Shown one piece after another: positions 54,454-64,000 of a DNA stretch of 64,000 nucleotides (position 1 is the stretch's first letter; the number at the start of each line of letters is the position of its first letter). This DNA comes from Sphingomonas kyeonggiensis. GTDB lineage: Bacteria; Pseudomonadota; Alphaproteobacteria; Sphingomonadales; Sphingomonadaceae. The stretch is from positions 682,001 to 746,000 of the forward strand of contig NZ_JACHLN010000001.1 in the NCBI RefSeq assembly GCF_014204495.1. The letters run 5' to 3'. Position numbers and translations under genes: made by a program. The notes beneath the pieces are model-generated. The model was given only the letters and a program-made list of their open reading frames with translations, ran no database searches and had not been told where the DNA came from.

Positions 54454-55392
54454 ATGTCTGACGAATGGGATCGGGAAGGCCCTTATGGCCATCCGGTAGT
54501 CGCGACTCTGGTGGGAGGCGCCATCTTGGTGCTGGCCGCCGTGCTGGGGCCGCATTTCTGCGAGCCCGTGCCGCTGCCGGCGCTGCTGGTGGGGGGTGCC
54601 GCCGCCGGGCTGGTGCTGTGGCTGATCGGATTCCTGGTGACGACGCGCCATGCCGGGCTGGGCTGGAAGCTGGGCTCGCTGGCGCTGCTGATCGGCGCGG
54701 GCGCCGGGGCGGCGCTGGTTGCGCATGGCCAGTTCCAGACGCGGTCGCGCGCCGATGCCAGCAGCTTCGCCGACATGGAGCTGGGCACCGACGGCACGCC
54801 GTCGCTGCCCGCCGGCGCGGCATCGCGCGGGCCGGTCTCGAGCCTCTATCTTTCGTCGATCAAGGAAGACCAGGCCGCGGTGCGCGCCTATGGCGAGGCG
54901 CTGGGCAAGTTCGGCGCGGGGGCGCTGACCAGCCCCTATATGCTCCAGCAGAACCCGCAGGTGATCGGCCATTGCGGCGATATCGCGCAGGTCCGCGCGC
55001 TCGCCGCCGAGCAGAGCATGGCGCGGCTCGCCCGGCGCAAGGCGCTGGCCGAGGCGATCGGCGGCGCGAGCCTGCCCAAGGCCGCCAAGCTGGGGATCGC
55101 GAAGATCGCCGGCGATGCGCAGGCCGACCCGCTGCTCGCCAACCAGCAGGCGATGCTCGATGCGACCGGCGAGCTCTGCACGCTGCTCGCGCGCAAGAGC
55201 TGGGGCAATGCCAATGGCTATTTCGGCTTCGGCAGCGGCAGCGATGCGGCGGCGTTCAAGGCATTGAGCGCGAGGCGCCAGGCGATCGCCAAGGAGGCCG
55301 AGGCGCTCGACCGGGCCGCGCGCGAGCGGATCCTTGCCGGGCGCGAGCAGGTGCGCACCGCGCTGAGCCGCTCGATCTACGCGGGGGAATAG
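54454..55392 (+). CDS. Three-helix membrane protein with periplasmic helical domain, unknown
   Basis: 312 residues. Hydrophobic helices at about 15-36, 42-65 and 73-92, then an extended Ala-rich region with two cysteines (VIGHCGDIA and GELCTLLARK) and a helical end (RRQAIAKEAEALDRAARERI). RBS AGAGGGGGA upstream of the ATG at 54454 supports this start over earlier ATGs. No family is recognised; the C-terminal half looks like a soluble helical bundle. Confidence 0.78.
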   Translation: MSDEWDREGPYGHPVVATLVGGAILVLAAVLGPHFCEPVPLPALLVGGAAAGLVLWLIGFLVTTRHAGLGWKLGSLALLIGAGAGAALVAHGQFQTRSRADASSFADMELGTDGTPSLPAGAASRGPVSSLYLSSIKEDQAAVRAYGEALGKFGAGALTSPYMLQQNPQVIGHCGDIAQVRALAAEQSMARLARRKALAEAIGGASLPKAAKLGIAKIAGDAQADPLLANQQAMLDATGELCTLLARKSWGNANGYFGFGSGSDAAAFKALSARRQAIAKEAEALDRAARERILAGREQVRTALSRSIYAGE

Positions 55393-55395
55393 GGC

Positions 55396-56220
55396 TCAGC
55401 CGCCGATCCGCAGCCAGAGCGCGGTCGCGTCGTCCGAGGTCTTGAAGCGCGGGAAGCGGGTGCAGACGGCATCGCCCTGCTCGATCGCGCGCAGCTCCTC
55501 GGCGATGGCGGCGAGGCCGCGGTTGCGGATCGCCTCGACGAGCGTGGTGTCGTCGTACGTGCCGTAGCTGTCGATCAGCGCGGCATAGCCGTCGCTCATC
55601 AGGAAGAGCTCGTCGCCCGGCGCACAGGCGATGCTGGCGCCGGCGACTTCCGACATATGCTCGGGATCGACGCTGAGCACGCGCATGCCGGGGCGGCCGC
55701 GGGTGGCGCGGAGATTGGCGAGGATCGGGGCGGAGCGCTTGGGGCTGCCTAGGCCGTGCACGGCAAGGCTGGCGGCGCGTTCGGCCTCCGAATCGCGGAT
55801 CTCGCGGACCGGGCCGAGCCGGGTGACCGGGCCGCCGGACCAGAGGAAGCCGACACAGTCGCCGAGCCAGCCGATCTCGAGCACGCCCTCGCCGAGCCGG
55901 GTGGCGAGCGAGGAGGCGAGCGGATATTCCCAGCGATCCTCGGGATCGCGGGTGCGGTCGCGCTCCCAGCCGGCGAGGATCGCATCGCCGACATCGCCGA
56001 ACAGCGCTTCGACCGACGCGGCCGGGGAGACGGTGAAGGCACCGTGCGCGATGCTCGCCAGCCAGGCCGCGCCGCCCTGGCTGCCGACCAGCCCGGGCGG
56101 GCCGAGATCGGTCGCGCCGTCGATCACCCAGGCATGGCCGCGCACGAAGCCGGCGCGGTCGTCATTGGGAACGGAGACATCGCCGGCAAGGCTGATCGAC
56201 TGGAGGAGATCGAAGTGCAT
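55396..56220 (-). CDS. PP2C-like serine/threonine phosphatase
   Basis: 274 residues. PP2C-type motifs in order: NDD at 19-21, WVIDGATDLG with Asp34, GDC (LGDCVGFLW), LFLMSDGYAALID with the metal Asp, and TSDDATALW near the end. Most manganese-binding aspartates are present, so it may be active. Cytoplasmic with no signal. Ends 4 bases before the end of the upstream convergent gene. Substrate unknown. Confidence 0.83.
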   Translation of the reverse strand: MHFDLLQSISLAGDVSVPNDDRAGFVRGHAWVIDGATDLGPPGLVGSQGGAAWLASIAHGAFTVSPAASVEALFGDVGDAILAGWERDRTRDPEDRWEYPLASSLATRLGEGVLEIGWLGDCVGFLWSGGPVTRLGPVREIRDSEAERAASLAVHGLGSPKRSAPILANLRATRGRPGMRVLSVDPEHMSEVAGASIACAPGDELFLMSDGYAALIDSYGTYDDTTLVEAIRNRGLAAIAEELRAIEQGDAVCTRFPRFKTSDDATALWLRIGG

Positions 56221-56252
56221 GATCCCCTCCTAGCAGGCCGGCATGACACCTG

Positions 56253-56624
56253 TCAGTCGCCTGGTGGCGGGCGATGCGCGATTTCGACGAGTATCTTGCC
56301 GGGCGCGATGAAATAGAAGGCGAAGGCGCCGCGCTGGTGGACGGGCGGATCGCCGGCCAGCCCCTCGGCGGCGAGCCCGGCGTGGAGCGCGGTCACCGCC
56401 GCCTCGTCGGCCAGGTGGAAGCCGATATGGAAGCCCTCCGGGAAACGCTGCGCGCCACCACGCTGGAGGCGGCTGAGCACCAGCACGAGGCCGGCGCCGT
56501 CGACAAGGATCGACAGGCCATTGTCGCCCAGGGTCTGGACGTGGCGAAAACCCAGCCAGCGCTCGAAAAAGGCGCGGGCCTCGGCGATGTCGGGGACGGG
56601 CAGGTCGAGATGGTTCAGGCGCAT
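56253..56624 (-). CDS. VOC family protein
   Basis: 123 residues, glyoxalase/bleomycin-resistance fold: MRLNHLDLPVPDIAEARAFF, ERWLGFRHVQTLGDNGLSIL, FHIGFHLADEAAVTALHAGL and FYFIAPGKILVEIAHRPP. His5 and Glu near the end of each half give two of the metal ligands. Dioxygenase or isomerase role is unknown. ATG start at the first Met of the domain. Confidence 0.85.
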   Translation of the reverse strand: MRLNHLDLPVPDIAEARAFFERWLGFRHVQTLGDNGLSILVDGAGLVLVLSRLQRGGAQRFPEGFHIGFHLADEAAVTALHAGLAAEGLAGDPPVHQRGAFAFYFIAPGKILVEIAHRPPPGD

Positions 56625-56831
56625 TGAGTCGTTCCTCAAGTTGAGGCCCGGCGCGTGCGTGGGATCGTTCAGGTCACACCCGCCGAGCCACCGGCGCGGA
56701 AGTGCGCCGGCGTCTCGTCGCGGGTCCCCTTGCGGGGTACAGGTTCTCCGCGGAGCGGAGCGACCGGGCTTACCTATCCGGTCCATGGCCCTTTATCGAC
56801 GGGTGGATTTTGCGGGTTCGCGGCTGCCGCG

Positions 56832-57311
56832 TCAACCGGCGGGACGAACCATGTAGCGGGCGTCGGTGCCATAGCTGGCGAGCTTGGCGCGGAGTTCGGG
56901 GCTTTCCTGGGGCACGAAACCCTGGGCCTGCCAGAAACTGGCGGATTCGTTGACCGAGACCAGCGCGATCGGCGCATCGACCTGCGCGAACAGCAGGGCG
57001 AGACCGGCGCGGGCGTTGCCGCCGCCGCGCGCCTCGGGAAGCAGGGCGAGGTCGTGGAGGTACCAGCTCGCCCGGCTCCCGGGCAGCGCGCCGAGCAAGG
57101 TGTCGAGCGGCGGGATCGCCCCTTGCGGCCAGGGATAGGCGATGAGGTATCCGGCCACGCCGTGCGCGCCATCGAGCACGAAACAACTGTCCGGCGCGAG
57201 CGCGAGCCGCTCGGCGAAACAGGCCCGCCCCTCGGGATGGTCCGGGAAGGCGATGCGGGCGACCGCGACGACACCGTCGAGGTCCCCCGCCTCCATCGCC
57301 CGCCAGCGCAT
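56832..57311 (-). CDS. GNAT family N-acetyltransferase
   Basis: 159 residues. GNAT fold: MRWRAMEAGDLDGVVAVARI, CFVLDGAHGVAGYLIAYPWP, WYLHDLALLPEARGGGNARA with the acetyl-CoA-binding motif A (RGGGNA), and LVSVNESASFWQAQGFVPQE. Acetylates an unknown amine. ATG overlaps the bkdB stop by one base (TGATG), so it is coupled to the branched-chain operon, perhaps only by proximity. The downstream 207 bases to the VOC gene hold no feature that I recognise. Confidence 0.88.
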   Translation of the reverse strand: MRWRAMEAGDLDGVVAVARIAFPDHPEGRACFAERLALAPDSCFVLDGAHGVAGYLIAYPWPQGAIPPLDTLLGALPGSRASWYLHDLALLPEARGGGNARAGLALLFAQVDAPIALVSVNESASFWQAQGFVPQESPELRAKLASYGTDARYMVRPAG

Positions 57312-58570
57312 CAGTCGGCGAACAGCAGCACGGGAGTCTCGACCAGCTTCTTCACCGCCTGGACGAAGCTCGCCGCATCCCAGCCATCGACGACACGGTG
57401 ATCACAGCTGATCGACAGGTTCATCAGCTTGGCACGGACGATCTCGTCACCCTGGAAGATCGGGCGCTCGACGATCTTGTTCGGACCGATGATCGCGACT
57501 TCGGGACGGTTGATCACCGGCGTCGTGGCGATGCCGCCGAGCGGGCCGAGCGAGGTCACGGTGAGCGTGGAGCCGGATAGCTCCTCGCTCTTCGCCTTGC
57601 CGGTGCGCGCAGCCTCGGCGAGGCGCGAGATCTCGCTGGCGAGCTGCCAGACATTCTTGTCCTGCGCATCGCGGATCACCGGCACCATCAGCCCGGCATC
57701 GGTCTGCGCCGCCATGCCGAGATGGACACGGCCATGACGGGTGACCACGCCGGCCTCATCGTCATAGCGCGCGTTGATCATCGGGAAGTCGGGCAGCGCC
57801 CGGCAGATCGCGACGATCAGGAAGGGCAGCATGGTCAACTTGGGGCGCTGGCCACGATTGTCGTTGAGGTCGGCGCGCATCGCCTCGAGCGCGGTGACGT
57901 CGATCTCGTCGACATAAGTGAAGTGCGGGATCTGGCGCTTCGATGCGGCCATGTTCTCGGCGATGCGGCGGCGCATGCCGATGACCTTGATCGGCTGATC
58001 CTCTCGCGCACGCGATGCATGCGGGGCGTGATAGCCCTGGGCGTTGCCGTAGCGCAGATAGGCGTCGAGATCGGCGTGGCGGACATGATTGCCGTCCGCC
58101 TTCACGCTGGCGAGGTCGATGCCGAGATCCTTCGCGCGCGCGCGGACCGCGGGGCTGGCGAGGACCTGCTTGTGCGGGGCCGGCTCGGGCAGGGCGACGG
58201 GCGCGGGTTCCGGAGCGGGAGCGGGCGCCGGAGCAGCCTCGGCAACTTCCTCGACGCCCGGCGTTTCCGCCTCGACCTGATCCTCGACCGAAGTCTCGGC
58301 AGCGGCGGGTGCGGCCTCTTCGGCATCGCCCTCGACTTCGATCACCATCAGGCCCGAGCCGATCGCGACCATCTCGCCGACTTCGCCGGCCAGCGCGACC
58401 ACCACGCCGGAGACGGGCGATTCCATCTCGACCGTGGCCTTATCGGTCATCATGTCGGCGACCTGCTGGTCCTCCGAGACGCGGTCGCCGACCTTGACGT
58501 GCCAGGCAACGATCTCGGCCTCGGCAATGCCTTCGCCGATATCGGGCAGGCGGAACGTGAAGCGTGCCAT
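57311..58570 (-). CDS. bkdB: Branched-chain 2-oxoacid dehydrogenase E2 (dihydrolipoyl acyltransferase)
   Basis: 419 residues. Lipoyl domain 1-80 with the lipoyl lysine Lys44 in DKATVEMESPVSG, an acidic then Ala/Pro-rich linker (about 90-135), an E1/E3-binding domain (VLASPAVRARAKDLGIDLAS), and the catalytic domain from about 185 ending with His391 and Asp395 in SCDHRVVDGWDAASF. Transfers acyl groups to CoA in the complex. The ATG is preceded by a five-base gap from bkdA2 (stop at 58576) and starts MARFTFRLPDIG. Confidence 0.95.
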   Translation of the reverse strand: MARFTFRLPDIGEGIAEAEIVAWHVKVGDRVSEDQQVADMMTDKATVEMESPVSGVVVALAGEVGEMVAIGSGLMVIEVEGDAEEAAPAAAETSVEDQVEAETPGVEEVAEAAPAPAPAPEPAPVALPEPAPHKQVLASPAVRARAKDLGIDLASVKADGNHVRHADLDAYLRYGNAQGYHAPHASRAREDQPIKVIGMRRRIAENMAASKRQIPHFTYVDEIDVTALEAMRADLNDNRGQRPKLTMLPFLIVAICRALPDFPMINARYDDEAGVVTRHGRVHLGMAAQTDAGLMVPVIRDAQDKNVWQLASEISRLAEAARTGKAKSEELSGSTLTVTSLGPLGGIATTPVINRPEVAIIGPNKIVERPIFQGDEIVRAKLMNLSISCDHRVVDGWDAASFVQAVKKLVETPVLLFAD

Positions 58571-58575
58571 GCGGA

Positions 58576-59615
58576 TCAGTCCTTCAGGATCTTCTTGAGG
58601 GCGGTGCCGATACGGACCGGGCCAGGGAAATAGGCCCATTCCAGGCTATGCGGATAGGGCGTGTCGAAGCCGGTGACGCGTTCGATCGGCGCTTCGAGAT
58701 GGTAGAAGCAGCGCTCCTGCACCTGCGCCGAGAGCTCGGCGCCGAAGCCCGAGGTGCGGGTCGCTTCGTGGACGATCAAGCAGCGGCCGGTCTTCTTCAC
58801 CGATTCCTCGATCGTCTCGATGTCGAGCGGAACAAGGGTGCGCAGGTCGACGATCTCGGCGTCGATGCCGAGTTCCTCGACCGTGTTGGCGACGACATGG
58901 ACCATCGTGCCATAGCAGAGGATCGTCACAGCCTCGCCCGGGCGGACGACCGAAGCCTTGCCCAGTTCGACGCGGTAATGGCCCTCGGGCACCTGGGCGC
59001 CGGGATGATCGGCCCAGGTCTTGGCCGGGCGGTCATAATGGCCGTGGAACGGGCCATTGTAGATGCGCTTGGGCTCGAGGAAGAGCACGGGATCATTGTC
59101 CTCGATCGCCGCGATCAGCAGGCCCTTGGCGTCATAGGGCGTCGAGGGGATCACCGTCTTCATGCCCGAGACGTGGGTGAAAATGCCTTCGGGCGACTGG
59201 CTGTGCGTCTGGCCGCCGAAGATGCCGCCGCCATAGGGCGAGCGGATCGTGATCGGCGCGGTGAAGTCCGCCGCCGAGCGATAGCGCAGGCGCGCCGCTT
59301 CGGAGACGAGCTGGTCGAGCGCCGGATAGATGTAATCGGCGAACTGGATCTCGGGGACCGGGCGCAGGCCATAGGCGCCCATGCCGATCGCGACGCCCAT
59401 GATGCCGATCTCGGTGATCGGGGTATCGAAGGCGCGGGTCTTGCCGTACTTGGCTTGGAGCCCGGCAGTCGCGCGGAACACGCCGCCGAAATAGCCGACA
59501 TCCTCGCCCATCACGACCACGTTCGGATCGCGCGCCATCATCACGTCCATGGCGGAGTTGATCGCCTGGATCATGTTCATCTGGGTGATCGCACCCGTCT
59601 CGGTGACCATCTCGG

Positions 59616-59619
<4 letters not shown>
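58576..59619 (-). CDS. bkdA2: Branched-chain 2-oxoacid dehydrogenase E1 beta
   Basis: 347 residues. Transketolase-like Pyr domain: MGEDVGYFGGVFRATAGLQ, AFDTPITEIGIMGVAIGMGA, QTHSQSPEGIFTHVSGMKTV, FLEPKRIYNGPFHGHYDRPA and HEATRTSGFGAELSAQVQER. The wording fits BkdA2 rather than PdhB. The ATG at 59619 overlaps the hydrolase stop by 4 bases; an earlier in-frame ATG (59667) lies inside the hydrolase gene and is rejected. Holds part of the TPP and K+ site. Confidence 0.95.
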
Positions 59620-61859
<2,240 letters not shown>

Positions 61860-61912
61860 GAAATGCCGGGTGGAAGGATGGGAATTCGGGACGGGCAGCA
61901 CTGCCCAGAACG

Positions 61913-61992
61913 GTTCCCCGGCGAAGGCCGGGGCCCAGGGTTTCTCTGCCGTCTCGCTCCGTTACCCTGGGCCCCGGCTTCCGCCGGGGAAC
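61913..61992. repeat. Type I intergenic palindrome, copy 5
   Basis: Arms GTTCCCCGGCGAAGGCCGGG and CCCGGCTTCCGCCGGGGAAC. Core CCCAGGGTTTCTCTGCCG is the inverse of the other copies (CGGCAGAGAAACCCTGGG), so the element is inserted in the opposite direction. It lies between the M3 peptidase end and the bkd operon promoter. Confidence 0.85.
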
Positions 61993-62005
61993 TGACCATA
62001 TTCAG

Positions 62006-64000
62006 CTACGCGACCGGAAACCCGCGCCGCTTGAACAGCGCCGATACGTCCGGATCACGCCCGCGGAAGGCGCGGTATGCCAGCTTGCGGTCGGTCTCGT
62101 TGCCGGTGGAGAGCAGGGTGGCGCGGAAACGGTCGGCCGTGGCCTTGTCCCAGACATTGCCGGTTTCCTGGAACGCCGCCCAGGTGTCCGCGTCCATCGT
62201 CTCCGACCAGAGATAGGAGTAATAGCCGGCCGAATAGGCGTCCGACGAGAAGAGGTGGCTGAACTGCGGCAGCCGGTGACGCAGCACGATCTCCCTGGGC
62301 ATGCCGAGCGCGGCGAGCGCTTCCTTCTCGAACGCGGCGATGTCGGTGACCGGCACTTCGCGATCATGCAGCTGCATGTCGAGGATCGCGCAGGCGAGAT
62401 ACTCGACCGTGTCGAAGCCCTGGTTGAAGGTGGAGGACTTCTCGATCTTGTCGACCAGCGCCTGCGGCATCGGCGCGCCGGTCTTGTAGTGCTTGGCGTA
62501 TTTGTCGAGCACGTCGCGGGTGAGCAGCCAGTTCTCGTTCACCTGGCTGGGATACTCCACGAAGTCGCGCGGCGTGCCGGCGAGGCCCGGATAGGTGATG
62601 TTCTGGAGCAGGCTGTGGATCGCGTGGCCGAACTCGTGGAACAGCGTGGTCGCATCGTCGAGGCTGATCAGCGTCGGCTCGCCGGCGCCGCCCTTGACGA
62701 AATTGTTGTTGTTCGAGGCGAGCGTGTTGCGGGTGCCGCCGAACTTCTGCTGGCCGCGATAGCGCGTGGCCCAGGCGCCGGAGCGCTTGCCCGAGCGGGC
62801 ATAGCCGTCGAAGTAGAAGATGCCGATATTCTTGCCGGTACGCGTGTCGGTAACCTCGAAGGTGCGCACTGCCGGGTCGAACACCGGCACGTCCTTCACT
62901 TCCTTGAAGCCCAGGTCGTAGAGCCGGCCGGCGGCGTAGAAGGCGCCCTGGAGGATGTTGTTCAGCTCAAGATACGGTTTCACTTCGCTTTCATCGAGGT
63001 CGTACTTCGCCTTGCGGACCTTCTCGGCATAGAAGCGATAATCCCAGGGCTCGATGGTGATCTTCGGGCCTTCCCCCCTGGTGCCTTCGGCGTCGGCCAG
63101 CGCCTGCATGTCGGCGACTTCTTCCGCTACGCGGGCGCGGGCGGCGGGCCAGACCGCCATCATCAGCTTCATCGCATTGGCCGGGGTCTCGGCCATGGTG
63201 TCGTCCATGCGGTAATAGGCGTGGTTCTTGAAGCCGAGCAGCGTCGCGCGCTGCTGACGCAGCTTGAGGATCTCGGCGATGCCGGCCTTGTTGTCGCTGG
63301 CATTGCCATTGTCGCCGCGCGAGACGAAGGCGCGCCAGACCTTTTCACGCAGGCCCCGGTTGGTCGAGTAGGTGAGGAAGGGCGAGACCGAGGAGCGGGT
63401 GTTGACCACCGCCCAGCCGGCGACCTTGCGCTCTTCGGCCGCGGCCTTGAGCGATGCCTTGAAGCTGTCCGGCAGGCCGGCGAGCTGGGCCTCGCTGTCG
63501 AGGACGATCCAGGTCTCCTCGTCGGCGAGCAGCTTGCGGCTGAAATCGGAAAAGGCCGAAGCGAGCGCCTGGTTGAGGCGGCTGACCTCGGCGCGCTCGG
63601 CATCGGAGAGCGCGGCGCCGCGGCGGACGAAGCCGCGATAGCTCCGCTCGAGCAGACGAAGCTGCTGGGCGTCGAGCTTCTGCCGGGCGCGCGTGTCATA
63701 CGCCCCCTTCACCCGGGCGAAGAGCAGGGGATCGAGGAACAGCTCGTCATTCGCCTTGGTGAGCTTGGGACTCCACTCGCGGTCGATCGCCTGGACCTGC
63801 TTGTCGGCGAGGTTGCTGGTGTAGACGCCCCAGGCCGACAGGACCCGGTCCATCGTGTCCCCGGCCTTCTGCATCGGCTCGATCACGGTGTGGAAGGTGG
63901 AGGCGCTGCGCGCGTTGCGGATCGCGTGGATTTCCTGGCGCTGCTCGGCGACCGCGACTTCGAAGGCGGCGGGGAACATTTCGGCCTTGAACTTGTCCCA
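62006..64000 (-). CDS. M3 family metallopeptidase (peptidyl-dipeptidase Dcp type), N-terminus beyond window
   Basis: 664 residues visible; the frame is open to the window end (WDKFKAEMFPAAFE), so the true N-terminus and any signal peptide lie outside. HEXXH zinc motif in TTLFHEFGHAIHSLL, with the later Glu about 25 residues on; FVEYPSQVNENWL and NQGFDTVEYLACAILDMQLH are typical M3 blocks. Family members release dipeptides from C-termini (Dcp) or cut oligopeptides (OpdA). A Met at 63979 is probably internal. Confidence 0.93.
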   Translation of the reverse strand, partial: WDKFKAEMFPAAFEVAVAEQRQEIHAIRNARSASTFHTVIEPMQKAGDTMDRVLSAWGVYTSNLADKQVQAIDREWSPKLTKANDELFLDPLLFARVKGAYDTRARQKLDAQQLRLLERSYRGFVRRGAALSDAERAEVSRLNQALASAFSDFSRKLLADEETWIVLDSEAQLAGLPDSFKASLKAAAEERKVAGWAVVNTRSSVSPFLTYSTNRGLREKVWRAFVSRGDNGNASDNKAGIAEILKLRQQRATLLGFKNHAYYRMDDTMAETPANAMKLMMAVWPAARARVAEEVADMQALADAEGTRGEGPKITIEPWDYRFYAEKVRKAKYDLDESEVKPYLELNNILQGAFYAAGRLYDLGFKEVKDVPVFDPAVRTFEVTDTRTGKNIGIFYFDGYARSGKRSGAWATRYRGQQKFGGTRNTLASNNNNFVKGGAGEPTLISLDDATTLFHEFGHAIHSLLQNITYPGLAGTPRDFVEYPSQVNENWLLTRDVLDKYAKHYKTGAPMPQALVDKIEKSSTFNQGFDTVEYLACAILDMQLHDREVPVTDIAAFEKEALAALGMPREIVLRHRLPQFSHLFSSDAYSAGYYSYLWSETMDADTWAAFQETGNVWDKATADRFRATLLSTGNETDRKLAYRAFRGRDPDVSALFKRRGFPVA

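Overview
The window is a gene-dense, high-GC bacterial chromosome segment that reads as a sphingomonad (Alphaproteobacteria, Sphingomonadales). The evidence is a two-piece, circularly permuted tmRNA gene (24985-25350, tag ANDNEALAIAA), an NDUFS4-like complex I accessory subunit, the nusA-infB-pnp order, and protein sequences of clear alphaproteobacterial type. I see no rRNA or tRNA genes, no CRISPR array, no prophage and no insertion sequence. Many neighbouring genes overlap by 1 or 4 bases (ATGA, GTGA, TGATG), so coupled translation is the rule here.

Layout. 1-11.4 kb: a membrane protein, then nudC, a serine hydrolase and mutY on the minus strand, divergent from a dciA/DUF721 gene, two tandem DsbA-like thioredoxin genes, smc and a 50-residue membrane microprotein. 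A D-cysteine desulfhydrase-like gene with its own small membrane protein follows. 11.5-15.4 kb: a minus-strand carbohydrate operon (GH130, GH13, GT4). 15.4-25.6 kb: a lipoprotein, chorismate mutase, ispB, a small acidic protein, hrpB, the complex I subunit, a Nudix hydrolase, a lemA plus three TPM-domain genes operon, mscL, an Rrf2 regulator and the tmRNA. 25.6-30 kb: ADH, tautomerase and cupin genes with a divergent LysR regulator, then a beta-propeller lipoprotein.

30.2-41.5 kb is the translation and RNA superoperon on the minus strand: rimP, nusA, a tautomerase, ylxR, infB, rbfA, tdk, a DUF6491 gene, truB, rpsO and pnp. It has a foldable leader before rimP and two clear intrinsic terminators at its distal end. 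41.6-46.1 kb holds an S9 peptidase, a soluble sugar dehydrogenase and two thioesterases. 46.2-48.9 kb holds the least explained unit: a 53-residue peptide, two related proteins with cupin-like and HEAT-like character, and an OmpR-type regulator with a degenerate receiver. 48.9-56.6 kb: crotonase, DUF427, thiolase, an ArsR-controlled VOC/SRPBCC operon with visible operators, rarD, a membrane protein, a PP2C-like phosphatase and a VOC protein. 56.8-61.9 kb: a branched-chain 2-oxoacid dehydrogenase operon (bkdA1, a Tat-exported hydrolase, bkdA2, bkdB, a GNAT gene). The window ends inside an M3 peptidase gene.

Dispersed intergenic repeats are prominent. Type I palindromes (GTTCCCCGGC ends) occur as five full copies and one solo hairpin, type II palindromes (GTCATCCCCG ends) twice, and a 150-bp nested palindromic element occurs twice in opposite orientation, 33 kb apart. 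The best candidates for something undescribed are the 46.2-48.9 kb cassette, the 150-bp element, the CTG-started lipoprotein at 23.3 kb, the rimP leader and the microprotein coupled to smc.
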